From NCBI GenBank assembly GCA_948567375.1, contig OX419757.1:67704001-67768000 (forward strand): a stretch of 64,000 bases of DNA, in the 5' to 3' direction. Positions 46,220 through 58,343 of the stretch are shown here, piece after piece. Position numbers and translations under genes: made by a program. Numbering within the stretch: position 1 is the first letter of the stretch; each line of letters opens with the position of its first letter. Source of the stretch: Lunularia cruciata (taxonomy: Eukaryota > Streptophyta > Marchantiopsida > Lunulariales > Lunulariaceae). The notes under the pieces are model-generated. The model was not told the DNA's origin. It did no database searches and was given only the letters and a program-made list of their open reading frames with translations.

Positions 46220-48705
46220 ATGTCAATGGGTTTCGGGGGAAATACGTTGAAATTCTAACTGCTGTTACTGCTGTTACTGCTGTTGCTTTGGTATTTGCGG
46301 TTTGTACAAACATTATCGTACCAGATTTGGACTTCGACTACCTCCTGGTCCTCCAAGATTACCAGTTATTGGGCATCTCCATCTCTCTTGAAGAAAGAAC
46401 CAGCCCACCAGAATTTGCAGAAACTTGCAGAAAAGTATGAACCAATTATCCATTTACAATTGGGTTCATTTCCAACGGTAGTCCTTTCGTCCTCAGAAAT
46501 GGCGAGAGAAGTTCTCAAGACCCAGGACCATGTGTTGGCGTCTCGTCCAAGAATGTTGTACTCAGATATCATGCATTATGAAGACTTGGCCTTTGCACCC
46601 TTAGGTGATCACTTCCGTAAGCTTCGAAAAATCTGTACTATGGAGCTTTTGAGCCCCGAAGCGGGTACGGCAATTCAAGGTGGGCACATCTTCGTTCTTC
46701 CCTTCCGCATCCCCTACCATAAGGAAAATCTTAGCTCGCACATGTACACAGGCGATGGGTTGCTTCTGATTTGATATATGATTTAATATGGTTGCCCTCT
46801 AACTCCAAGAGCACAACCAAGAGAGACATACATAGAGTAAGTAGTGATCAAGTCAGACATCTCCAGAAGATAAAGCTTATCGGCATGACGATTGATTGTA
46901 GGAAATAAGAAGGGAGGAAGTAAACAGGACCGTCGGGGTTCTCTTGAGAGGTGTCATCAATGAAACCCGGTCAGTACCTTATTAGGATTGTCTTTCAACA
47001 AAATAACCCGCATGCTGTTCAGCAGAACCTTCGATTTTCGAAAGATGGTGCATTCCGAAGGAACTGCTCAGACCGGAGACTTGCCCTTGATTTTATCAGA
47101 ACTCGTCACTGTCGGTTTCTATAGCGTCGGAGAATGTCTACCCTGGCTACGCAGATTTGATTTCAGCGGAATCAAAGGTAGGCTTCGGAATGCAGCAGCC
47201 AAGGTGGATATGTTTCTCAATAATATTTTGAAGGAGTATCGTCAAAACTCAACGTCGGAAAGCGCTCCAGAGACTGATATTTCGAGGTTGGATTTCGTTA
47301 TGATCTTACTTCAAATTCAACGGGACAACGGGAGTACTGGTGAAGCGGATTGCCTTTCTGATTTCACAATCAAGGGACTCCTGTTCGTATGTTTACATAC
47401 TCAGCCTTTCAGAACGTGCATACATCTGGTCAAAATGTTGATTTATCAAATGAGACTATATCGTTACTAATTTTGTTAACATTTCCATTTGACGATCTGA
47501 ACTAGGACTGGTCAGACCGTTGTTCAAATTTCTGCGCTTCACGTCTTACGGAATTTAATTGCCGGTCTTCGGAACTCTTATGAAGGCTTATTGCGTAGTG
47601 TTTAATAGGATAGAGAACTCGTTGTGAAGAACCCAGTTCCATACCCACGTCTGTCAGATTGTTGTTTCAATTTGTGCGCAGTTCACCCAAACCTTCTCTT
47701 CACTCAAATATCTCTTCACGTCTTAATGGAATTTCATCGCCAATGTACGGAACTCTTATGAAGGCTTGCTACGTATTGTGTGATGTACTAGAGACCCGTT
47801 GTAAACAACCCAGTTCCCTACCCACTCTGACATAGAAAGAAAAGGCGACCGCGTAGAAAAAACGAAGGATGGGAAGACCCCATCGAGCCGTACAAGGGAG
47901 AGAAAAAAAGGTAAAATGGAGCTAAGCCCCAACATAAGCCTCTGACATATGATAGATAACCAATAAAAATCGTCAGAACTATCAGTTACATAGAAGGTGA
48001 GTTTTGTATGTACTGCTAATAACCTGTCACCTGGACATGAATGTTTGCAGGATATGATTTTAAGTGGCACGGAGACCACATCATCTGTATCTCTTTGGGC
48101 GATGGCTGAGCTCATGCGACATCCAGAAGTCATGGCAAGAATTACAGAAGAACTAGATCTCGTCGTAGGCAAGGAAAGACTTACAGAGGAATCAGATCTC
48201 GAGAGCCTGCCATATCTACCTGCGGTTTTGAACGAGAGCATGAGATTGCATCCAGCTGTAGGAGTCACCGGATCTCATGAAGCGATCCAAGACACAAAAC
48301 TAGGTGTTTACGACGTACCGATCAGAACGAGAATTTCAGTGAATGCATACGCGATACGCGATAATGAGGGATCCCAAAGTGTGGCCAAACCCCTTTAGAT
48401 TTCAATCCGAGCCGATTTTTGAACAGTTCAATTTACTATAAGGGATCTCATTTTGACTTCCTCGCATTTAGTTCAGGTCGAAGAATATGTCCAGGCATGA
48501 ACATCGGGAGGACCGTCTTCGAACTCGCTCTTGCGCAGCTTCCTCATACCTGCAAATTTTCTCTTCCTGCAGAATGAAACCAGATGAAATCAACCTTGCA
48601 GAGAAAGCAACTGGGACCGCCAACACAATGGCACATGATCTTCACTTGATCATTACCCCGCGCTTGGAGCAGACAACCTACATCGAGGCTGGAATTGATA
48701 TTTAA
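46220..48705 (+). pseudogene. Cytochrome P450 (plant A-type), frameshifted
   Basis: Membrane anchor (poly-Leu then WYLRF) after ATG at 46220/46226 but with TAA at 46256; proline hinge LPPGPPRLPVIGH in a second frame; LASRPRM and HFRKLRKICTMELLSP in a third. After an intron-like gap the I-helix reads SGTETTS, then LNESMRLHP (ExxR), FNPSRF (PERF region) and the haem loop FSSGRRICPG with its Cys ligand near 48480. The last intron is 47387-48050 (GT-AG). At least four frame changes (near 46305, 46380, 46985, 48362-48405) separate pieces that are all clearly P450. All catalytic motifs survive, so decay is recent, or the frameshifts are assembly errors. Subfamily not assigned. Confidence 0.88.
47520..47840. 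repeat. Imperfect ~200-bp tandem duplication in P450 intron
   Basis: CTTCACGTCTTA-GGAATTT and GGAACTCTTATGAAGGCTT, then AACCCAGTTCC-TACCCAC, occur in the same order at about 47530-47655 and again at about 47715-47825. A following GCGTAG...GGATGGGAAGACC segment (47855-47915) also resembles 43962-44000, so part of it is dispersed. Confidence 0.55.
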
Positions 48706-49637
48706 TAGGTGTGCGTTAATGCAGAGACACCTTAGGCACAGGCACACTTCACACAACCCGTGTAGAATGAACAAAAGCTTGGCAGCCTTGATTAATTTCC
48801 TTCGAACTCCTTTGAGAATCGAATACGCATGGGTCTGCTTTGAATTATGTGTTTGAATTACTTCTCATTCTGGGTGCACTGGCTGCCTGGAGTCTGATGT
48901 GCTCTATGACAGCCGCTCTACTTTTGATTGGCTACATACCTGTAAAGAAAAGGGAATCTCCTTTTGGTTGGCTACATACGTGTAAAGAAAGGGAATCCTT
49001 TAATGCAGTGAAGAAATGTCTCAGTACAAAGAAAGGTTAGGGCAGAATGGGCACAGGAAGGACGTCACAGGTTGCGTATATCTGTACGCAACGAAGAAAA
49101 AGCATAAAACTTGGTAGTTTAAAAACCATGACAAGAAATATAAAGGAAATTGACAACCAACCGCAAAATACTGGACATGGGTGACAATGAGTGAAATCTG
49201 GGAATCTTCATCGAGGCATAGCGTACATGATGGACTATCTGTTAGAATCTTATATCAGTTATTGATATTTGAGACATGTGCATGTCTCCTTCCAGTGAAC
49301 CAAGTACTCGACTAGGACAACTGAGAAGCTTAGCTAGTGGCACAGCCATACACTTCGAAAGCGAGATCATATATTCGAAACGTATCAACTAACGAAGTCC
49401 AGTGACAACCGCTCAGTTTAAAATTAGAAATGCACAGTTCTTTCACCACTGCACGTAAAACTAATAGCACAGTAGTACTACACAATAAGTTCCTCAGGAG
49501 ACCTTTACCTTGTGCAGGACAGCTACTGAGCACACAACTTATCCGACATAATAGTTACGTGGAGGCAAAACCTTTATGATCATGCGGGTAAGGGACCTCG
49601 TATAAGTTTTGAATTCTCCAGCTGAAAAACTTAAGTT
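48706..49637. other. Intergenic region with a 39-40 bp tandem duplication
   Basis: No gene. At 48923-49007 two units of the type GATTGGCTACATAC-TGTAAAGAAA-GGGAATC stand in tandem with few differences. The rest shows nothing recognisable. Confidence 0.45.
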
Positions 49638-50830
49638 TCACTCTGAAGCCTGCCCTGGAGTTCGTGTAAACTCCCAGCCTGGTTCCAGGTTCTGTGATTG
49701 AATGCCATCTTTTATTGCTTCTATGTCAGAGCTCAGGCAATCTGCCATATATTCAACTTCGTCATTTCGTCGGAGCCTGGGACTGGTATATCGAGTCACA
49801 AGTTGAGCGCTTTCCATGTCAGTCTCTCGTAGATCTCCAAGATTCAATCCACCAATAGCTTTGAGCCAATTCTCTTTCGATCTTTGAGGACCCGCCTATG
49901 AAATGGTGTGAAAACTTGTGATCAACTCCATGTGCGAGGTTCTTAGAGCAGCTTTCCACTCCACTTGTTTCAGCGCAGTTGAGTCTGGATCTGACCCTGT
50001 GGGCTCGTTCATCGATACTTTCTGTTGTCATATGCCTTGATTGAATTCTCGTTTAGTGTATCATTCTGCTCCTCCGTCTTCCATGTTCCAAGTCCAGAGT
50101 AGTGTTTATCTTTGAGATCATAGCACCTGCTCCAAGCTGCATCCATGTTAGAAAGAACCTCCAATTTCGTCAGCATTTGAGCAGTATGATGAGATGGATT
50201 GCTGAGTAAGGTCTGCCTCATCCCTGCAAGCATATACCAGCCCACGTGCTAGGTTAACTACGGCTAGTGTGCTAGGCCTAATACAATGCATGGATCAACA
50301 TCCTTTGATTTATAGCGGTTATTTTAGTCCCCGTGTACTTGTAAAACCACTCAATCCCAGTGTAGGCGGATCTTCGTGATAGGAACTCAAAGGACCTTAC
50401 ACCAGTAAAAACTGCAAGAAACTGGTAAACTGTATCTTGAGTCGAAAGCAAACGGCAGGATTTAGAATGCTACCAAGAAGTGAAGATCCACTTCGTCCCT
50501 GTCTGCCAGTCCAGATGTCTGCTTTAGCAGGATAGGAACGTTTACATGGCCTTGTCGCAGTGAAGACTCCCGTCTCTGTATCCCCATCCGGCCTTCCTCG
50601 AAGGATTGCCAACCGAGCCTCTAAATCCGAGTCTAAAGATACTCCCGATGAAGTGATTATCAGGCGCTGTGCTTCTTTCTCCACATTCTTACCTTTCTCT
50701 TCGTCATACCTTCCACGAGTGGATCTTTCGCTCGCTGCATACAGGATACCTTTACCTAGAGATTCTGGATATGAGCTCAAACCAGCATTGTAGTCAATGT
50801 AGTCACTACTTGTTGCACCTGATCATGACA
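49638..50830 (-). CDS. Multi-exon gene of unknown function (model incomplete)
   Basis: Minus-strand segments with coding-like composition: one ending around 50530 contains SYPESLGKGILYAASERSTR and LDSDLEARLAILRGR; a middle part near 49890-50230; and a last one ending in TGA at 49638 with NLGDLRETDMESAQLVTRY and DEVEYMADCLSSDIEA. The last segment is open from 50021 to 49638 except for one TAG at about 49895, which is either a nonsense change or part of a small intron. Acceptor-like sites exist (for example before 50225) but I could not close the model. The LEARLxxLRG motif is seen in some FYVE/ANCHR-like proteins; this resemblance is weak. Confidence 0.35.
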
Positions 50831-51069
50831 CAACGAATTGCGTTAGGATCACTACGGCGAATCCTCGTTTAATTTCTGCAGATAACAAGAAGTCATGCTG
50901 AAGCTGTAAGATGGTATAACACTTAGCTTCTTGCTATGAAGATATTTCCGCGAAAGGTGACACTATAAGATCTGAACGAAACAGATGAGCGATTCTTCTG
51001 GTTCCAGAAAAAGGATTTAAGGATTTAGATCTTAACTACAACACCTCTTCAAGAACAAATAACAGCTAC

Positions 51070-54000
51070 CTATCTTGTATAAGCACTGTCAGGATGAAGA
51101 TGTGGATGAGCAGATGTACAGAAGGGTGAAGCACGGCCCATACATCTCAAAGATGATGTTGCTGACTTCACAAGAGTTGCAGGATATACGTCAGCCTTGG
51201 AGGAAGAATTCGCTAAATCTCCAACGAAAACTTCCTTCCCTCTGTTGAAGGACGAACTTTCTTGATGTGTACCCTGCCTTGTTCCACCGTGGTCAGTAAA
51301 ACTAAGCAAGTCAGTCTCCTGCATGACCTTCTCGCAAAGAACGGCGGTACCTTGACTCTCCACCTTTTCAAGCTCAAGTTCGTCTCTCAGGTTCTGAATT
51401 ATAACTTTCAGTTCTTCTTCTCGTGCTTCTGTAGCAACAAGTTTCTCCAGCTTTGCAATATCCAGCATACCTCGCTGTCGCAGAAACTCAACAGTGTCAT
51501 TCAGTCCACTCCCATGTCGCTGTGAAGAATCTGGCGGTTCTGTACTGCTACGTAAACCAGCATCAACGGCAATTACTGGGCAATTTACGAAGGATGATTT
51601 GGTCCTATCAGCAATATTCTCCATCACAACCGCAGTCCTTTGAGAGTTGTTCGCCCCCAAAGCTGTGGAGTTGTTGCTGTTATCTAGACAACTGTTGGTG
51701 GCAGTGCCAAATAAACAGCTGACTTCCTCGGCGGTTGCATCGGGCCGCACTTCCTCCGCTGGATCCTCTCCTAACGACTGTCCATGTACAAAGACATCTA
51801 TTATCCTCCTTAAAAGTATTCGGACCATTTTCTCTTGAAGCAGTAAGAGATTTGCTTGTACTAAATGAGCTATATCAGATTGCTCTGACCAACAAAGAGG
51901 GATACCAATCTGGATTTTGCTGGAAGAGTAAGTCCTAGATTGGTAGAATTAACGGGCAGACTGCAATCATGAAGAAGACGAGATTGACTTCTCCTCGAAA
52001 GAACAAGAAAGTTTTGGCAATGGACGAGATTCGTGCAACTAACGTGTAAACAAGTAGATTGCGCTTAAAATCTTTGGATATAGCTGTTATACCTCAAGTA
52101 TGACTGAAACATCTACTACTCATAGAAAATACCAAATTCCGGTACTGACTTACGTCAACCAAGACTGATACCGCGGGTAGAGCTGTTAAATCTGGAAGTC
52201 ATGCCGCTTGGGATAAAGACTCTGACTCCTCCCAACCCTAGCAGTCTTGGTTGAAGTGTATGAATACCTGAACTATGTATTTGACAGGTCTAAGAGAGCT
52301 CACCAGCACCTCAACCTTGCTAAACATGAAAAGCGAGCAAAGACAAGCGAGATCACATGGGAGATTCTCCCATGGCTTATGGAGGAGTTGAGTTATCACA
52401 TACAAGCGGTAAAACCATTGGTAAGAATCTACCTAATGCCAGAGTCGTTGAGAGAACACTTCTTCAGCCGTTATACCTTTACAGACGGCCGATCTATTGT
52501 GCCTGAAGCTCCAGCGCGACATGTCAAGTTTGAAACCTCCAGTGACTCATCAGTAGCCACGCATTTCCGGCCACCTAACTCGTTCGTTGACCTTGAGCCA
52601 TCAAATGCATCTAATTCTTGATGAAGTCTTGAATGCTCAAGAAGCAGGCATTCTGAGAGCCTCAAGATGGCTCTTTGTAATGATTCTTGAAGCACTACTG
52701 AATCTGATTGTGGCAAGACTGAAGAATTCAATGCAAGTAATACCTTGGAGAGATTGGAAATACTTGCGGCAAGAGATTGTAAGCCCGAATTCTGAACTGA
52801 TCCAGTATACCCTGCACTTACAGTCGTAGGGCCTGACAAATTCGAGATGTCCAAAAGCCTTGCACCGACATCACCAGCTTTAGCAGATCTATGGAGTGAA
52901 TCGGTATGCGCTTGAGACGAAGGGTGTGAGAAAACAGCCATCAAAGGTCTTGACCTAGAGTGGTCATTACTGGTGGCTCTCCGTAAGACCTGAGTTTCTA
53001 CTTGAGTAGACGAAACATCATGTCCAGATATGCACGACCTAGCATGGAACGCTCCTGTGGTAGGATTTTCGGAATTTCCTGATTCTCTGCTTGTTGAAAC
53101 AGCAAGAAATTGAATAGACAAAGGATTCAAGCTCTCGGACGACACACTTCCGAGCTTCCGTCTTTCGACAGCCTCAACCCCTGTTGAACCCAGAAATCCA
53201 GTCGGTTCAGCGTTTCTGACTGGGTTATTCACTGTCTTCTGATGTTCCGGAGATAAACAATTTGTGGCATCAGCTTCAGATACTCTAGGGAGCAACCACC
53301 TTGCCATGGTGGGCCCAGCATTAGTGAGATTCTCAAATTGGTCTACGACACATGATGTCGTTGAGGAAACTCCCATGGAGACAGAAACGTCCTCCACAGG
53401 ATTGGCATACCCTATTTCATTTTCTATGGCCATGGTTGATGTCTGAGGATTAGTCAAGGAACGTCGTCTGTTATTGCTCCCAGACTGGCCCTCCTTTTTG
53501 AAAAGCATAGAAGCTTGATTTGCCTCTGTCTTGACAGACCCACTCGAAGAGCGGGAGTCTACTGCTAATTTGCCCTGGCGCTGGGGCATACGAAAACCTT
53601 CACCTAAAGCGCCATTAACTTGAGAGACAGAGTCAGAAACTGGCACAAGTTCTGATAGTGGTGGTGTATGCGCCGTAACACTTTGATCAAGGGAACTTGT
53701 TATTCCACTTGAGTTCAGAGACAGCATATCAGCCAAAGCCGACGCTGCCAGTTTAAGCGAAGGGCCAGCATGGTTCTGTAATCTTGATTCCTCTATAATG
53801 TCCCATGCAAACAGAGAATTTCTGTCTCCTAGCGCTTCATCACCCGTATTCAATCCAGCCCGATCCAAAGTCTGCGAGTAACTGTATGAAGATCCCCCAT
53901 CACCTCGATCCACCATCCCTGCAAGTGAACGGCAGCCAGAGAGACAAAAGACGGGTTAGCGGATGGATACGAATAACCACTAGTTGGATCAGTGGTTACT

Positions 54001-55439
54001 TCTTCCCTAACTGTACGCATTCACTTCAGGAAATACTGTTCTTTAATTAATAGAAGTCCACCAATGAAAGTCCAAGCTGGTTTTCATGCAGGAGCACCTG
54101 AGAATGAGGCCCAAAGTAACAGCGTTAGAGCGGTAGCCATACCTTGAGCATACCAAAAGTCATCTTGATTCCATCCCCACTCCAGCTTCATACTCTTATC
54201 ATGCAATAAGGTGCCAGATTCACTGAGAACTTGTTCCATTTTCTGGTCTTCGTGGATGGTAGGACTACTCAACCTCCTCGCTAAAGGTGATGTAGACGTC
54301 GTATTGTTTGAATTGAAGAGCGGTGCCGATACTTGAAATAGAGGCCTTTCAATCTGGATGGCGGAAAACGGTGGATACTCACCCGTAGATTCTCGTACTC
54401 CCGTACGCAAACCATCGGATGAACATATCTTACCAAGAGGGTCAGAGTTATACAAGGGAGATTGTGTAGACACTATCGTATGGGCGGACAGGGGGGAAGA
54501 ACCACTAGACACATGGGGACCTGAAAGAAAGAGGGGGGGAGTTGACTTCATGGACTGAGGAGCAGTCTCCGGAGAAAACATAGGACGTGATGAGGCATCA
54601 TGGAAAGAGTCGACACCTTCATAAGAGTTGGCGAGAAAATTTAAAGAAGCAATCCGAGATATATAACCTGGCGTGAGCTGACTATATTCCGATCGCACTT
54701 CCCTGCGAGATCCGGAGGTGCTTTGAAGATCCATCCCGGGGTAGAATGCTGATGCATTCGGATTAAAGGAAAAACGACTGGAAGTGCGAGAAAAGTCAAA
54801 CGGTTGATTAGAAGTCGTGAAGCAAGAGAAGTGAGGGGAAGATACGGATGCAGATGATATAGACGGAATGGCTGGAATTGGTGACCTACCAGCAGCATCG
54901 GGGTTTTGGTCAGAAGGAGATGGTTCAGAGGCAAGACTCTTCTTCGAAGAGTCACATGGAAGATACTGGGAAGATGCTGAAATCGAGGGATCATATGGTT
55001 CTGCTTTTGCTGAGACGCAAGCGGAGTTGTTCTCTTGATTGAAGCCACGTAAGGACCAGTGCGAAACAGATTCTGAGCTGTTGTTCATTCTATGAACGGG
55101 TGCAGAAGCTACATTTCGTTCGGTCCAGTGATCACAAGAAGGCGCAAGAGGTTCCGGAGCAGGCGGCTCATAAACATAATGCGTTACAGATTGGCCTTCA
55201 AAAACGCCCACGTTTTGATCCTCACTTCCCCGAAAACAGGGACTCGGTGGTGGTGGAAACCTTGCTGGAGAAAACGCCTGAGGAGGATGGCTTTCATTGA
55301 AAGGGTGACCAGCAACTTCCATAGGACGGCCACGTCCTGATGGCGAATATGGAGCGGATGCAAAGTGGGCGGGAGGTGGTAGATCGGGCCCGCTTTCAAA
55401 CATGCTGTCCCCGCTCCCTTGCTTGCGGAACTGAGACAT
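51070..55439 (-). CDS. Large Ser/Pro-rich protein with coiled coil, unknown function
   Basis: Exon 54143-55439 (ATG at 55439, 432 codons) joins exon 52477-53918 (480 codons) through a GT-AG intron in exact phase, giving over 910 residues. A possible 29-nt micro-exon lies at 52154-52182 (good acceptor and GTAAGT donor). A further frame to a TAG at 51070-51072 (from about 51833) adds about 250 residues including a coiled coil (LEKLVATEAREEELKVII). Phase between 52477 and 51833 is not closed, so at least one small exon is missing from my model. The N-terminal part is Pro/Ser-rich and probably disordered; the middle has a hydrophobic helical stretch LAASISNLSKVLLALNSS. I do not recognise the family; a nuclear regulatory or scaffold role would be a guess. 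Its ATG is 19 nt after the stop of the upstream reading frame. Confidence 0.65.
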
Positions 55440-55458
55440 TTTGTATCAGGCCCCGAGT

Positions 55459-56243
55459 TCAAAAACTAGTACCTTCAGTCTCTGAATTCCAAACGCCAGC
55501 AGTCCTTTGTCTTTTGGATGGCTTCCTGTCTTCCTCCTCTTCCACTCTGCAAGTTGGACGTCATCATCATTTACTCAAAAGTATCTCAACAGAATATGTG
55601 AGCAATTTTGTCTGCAGCAAGCAAATCAGTTTCTCCTTTCCTGGATTTACGTATCATCATATTCCTACGGAGAGTATGCACCCAAAGAAGATTCTTCATA
55701 CTCACTGCTGATCCAAACCCTCTAAACCCCGACGACAAGAAGTAGCACGTGCCTCGCCAAGCTTGTCTAAAATATCTACTAGTTACTCAAAGTTGGCATC
55801 TAACTTGTAAAACAAGTTACCTTCCAGAGGGCAGCTCTTCTCTCTTGCGCCTGCGGCAGTTGTGTTTATAGTAGAGGGCACACCCGGCAAACACCAATGC
55901 ACAGTACAGCAGAGGAGCGAGAACAGGAAGCATCACTCCGTTCAGGCCAAATGAAAGGTCTGATGCTCCATACTCACCTTGAAAAGGTTCTGCTCCGAAC
56001 CTTTGGACAAGCACATGTAATAAGAAAATCAAGCAAGTCTGCGTAGCTAGAACATTACTTACAGCATAAATATTTTCACTCCTATAGAGGCCCCAACACT
56101 TTCATCAGAAAACATTGAACACAAAGGTTTTCGTAACTTGACTAAATAATGTATGAGGATAACGCACCTCACGCAAGATAATGATGGCGCTCCTACCGAG
56201 CAGCCAATTGAAAATCTTCGTTCTTCACACAAAAACTTACGGT
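55459..56243 (-). CDS. Small single-pass membrane protein, 3' part of gene
   Basis: Three exons fit in phase: about 56168-56243 (start uncertain, 56235 also possible), 55821-56000 and 55459-55546, ending in TGA. The middle exon has LNGVMLPVLAPLLYCALVFAGCALYY, one clear transmembrane helix, followed by HNCRRRKREE, and the last exon gives an acidic then basic tail (EEEEDRKPSKRQR). Positive residues after the helix suggest a cytosolic or stromal C-terminus. The upstream exon(s) with the start codon were not established; Arg/Ser-rich frames at 56280-56650 could be a targeting peptide. Family not recognised. Confidence 0.6.
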
Positions 56244-58252
56244 CTGCATGCAAATTTAACGAGATGAGCTACTACGTATCAGATCACAAGTAGAGGCTCG
56301 AATGTAACATATCGCGTGCTTCCTATTGTATAAGCAATTCCTCCTATCTCCTTCGTCCTGTACGGAGAGGATGCCAGAGGACGAAAGGTTGAAAGAGTAA
56401 CAAGAGACGGACTCAAGCAAAAAAGAAAGAATAAAGTATGTCTTAAGGAGGGGAGCATTAACTGTCTAACATGATTCTTTGGGCAATTACGCATGAATTG
56501 GCCAAACGGTCTTCTTGAAACCACGCAATGGGTAGCTATAGTAGATTTTCTCGAACTTATTGTCACCTGCTCTCTCAATCCGTAAGATACCCCTCTCGGT
56601 CTTTGATCACCTAATAAGGGAAATCTAGGTCTGAAAGCAATTCTGTCAACCACCTACCCTACATCATAACTCATTCCTCGCCAAACGAAGCTGCCGCTGA
56701 TTTTCTAGGGTTCATCGCAGATATCATTCGAACTCGTTTAACCCTCTGTGTAATTGGCCGCGTAAGCCTCATCCACAACTCGGTAGAACCAAAGCTGGAA
56801 TCAAGAGTCCTCAGTGTGCTAGTGTGAAACGGGAAGTGCATAATTGATCAAATTAATTAAGGCAAAAAAGAGAAGTAAAGCAAGCGGAGACTGGCTTCAA
56901 ACATCATGCTTGTATTGAATTGTGCTACGCACCGCTCCGAACTTCCATCGCCTGCCTCCATCATTCTGCGATGTAAAACTCCGCACTGACTGGTGCAGAC
57001 GGGGGCAATTCGCTTCCTTTCACTACTAGCTACACCTCGTTCCTCCCCCTGACCTATCAGCTACCGATCGTAGCAGATACTATCCTCTCCTCTTCTTCGT
57101 CTCTCTCTCTATCCAATTCTCGAACTCCCTTCCTCGTCAAAGAACTTCAGATGCAGTTGTCATAGATCAACTCCAAGTACCAGTGGCAACGCCATCCTCC
57201 TAAAACAAATTTCTTCGTGTTGGCTGTAGTGTGCATCTACCGGTTGCCCTCAACAGCAGCATCCCTTAAATTTGCAAGGCCCCCTCAACCAAGCATTACG
57301 TATCATTATGAAATGAAAGTTTGCATATCGGATCTAAGAATGTCCTGCAGTATATCGGTCAATCGAAGCCATAGAAAGCTACCTCTCAGGCAGACTTGGA
57401 ATGGAAGATCAGAATGAGAATGATTTCCAAGATTCACTCCATACACCAGAAAGGCAATCATAGAATATATTACATGATATATCACATAAAATTATACGTT
57501 TAGACTTTTATAGTATTAATATTGTAGACATCAAATCATGGTATATTGGTGATAGAAGTAATTAAGCTAGATATTTGTTAATTGAGTAGAACTGATCTAG
57601 AATCAAAAAAAATTACTTTTAGAGACTTTGAGGTGAACAATGGAGAAGAAACAATAAATTTACATTTTAAAGTCAGTTAATGAAATCTCACGAGATTCAC
57701 TAAATATCGACAATTTTCGAGTAACTTATCATTAAATGTGTCAATTTTGGATACTATAATTTTAAAGCATTTCATAAAGTTAAGCAAAGGCAAAAAAGAA
57801 ATCATTAAATAATAATTTAAGTAAATATATGATGGATAGATTGATTGGATTAAAGACGATCTTAAATCAATCTAGCTTGAAGAAACATTACTTGATTACA
57901 TTACGTAAACATCGAAGGAAAGATCGATTATTCAGAGTTCAACTAAATAAAGAGCTATATTTAGATTTGTGTAATATTTGATATGTGATCCACTAGCTAA
58001 TATGTTAATCTTGATTGTTATTCAGTTCTTTAGTATTATTTACGGAATAATAGTTATAAAAGCTTCACCTTGAAATTAAATCAAACTAATTAATACTGCA
58101 GCCCATGCTCTCATCATGCTATTGAGCTATGGCATGACCGCATTTTTATCGCATTTGCCTATGACTATGGGGAGAGCTATTTGCTACCTACACCACTCAT
58201 ATGCTAGCTATGGAAACATGCATAACTCTAACAGTGTGGAGAAAGTATGGTA
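56244..58252. other. Upstream exons or promoter, then AT-rich DNA
   Basis: 56244-57200 may contain the first exons and promoter of the membrane-protein gene; a CT-rich tract lies at 57088-57125 (TCTCTCTCTCT), the kind of pyrimidine patch often seen in plant core promoters. From 57420 to 58100 the DNA is AT-rich without genes. 58130-58252 is the left half of the repeat that received the pogo-like element. Confidence 0.35.
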
Positions 58253-58264
58253 CAGTAACCTCCC

Positions 58265-58310
58265 GGTTAAGTACGCACCCGATTAAGTACGCATCCCGGT
58301 TAAGTACGCA
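58265..58310 (+). repeat. Three phased 13-bp repeats inside the transposon end
   Basis: GGTTAAGTACGCA at 58265 and 58298 with GATTAAGTACGCA at 58281, spaced 16 and 17 bp. They overlap the inner part of one terminal inverted repeat and are not repeated at the other end. Probable transposase-binding sites, by analogy with subterminal repeats of other DNA transposons. Confidence 0.6.
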
Positions 58311-58343
58311 TTTTCTGATAGACAATTTAGGGTTCAATATTTC

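Noticed and set aside
49638-50830. FYVE/ANCHR-family assignment from the LEARLxxLRG motif
   Set aside because: No FYVE or B-box cysteines seen; the motif is too short to assign a family.
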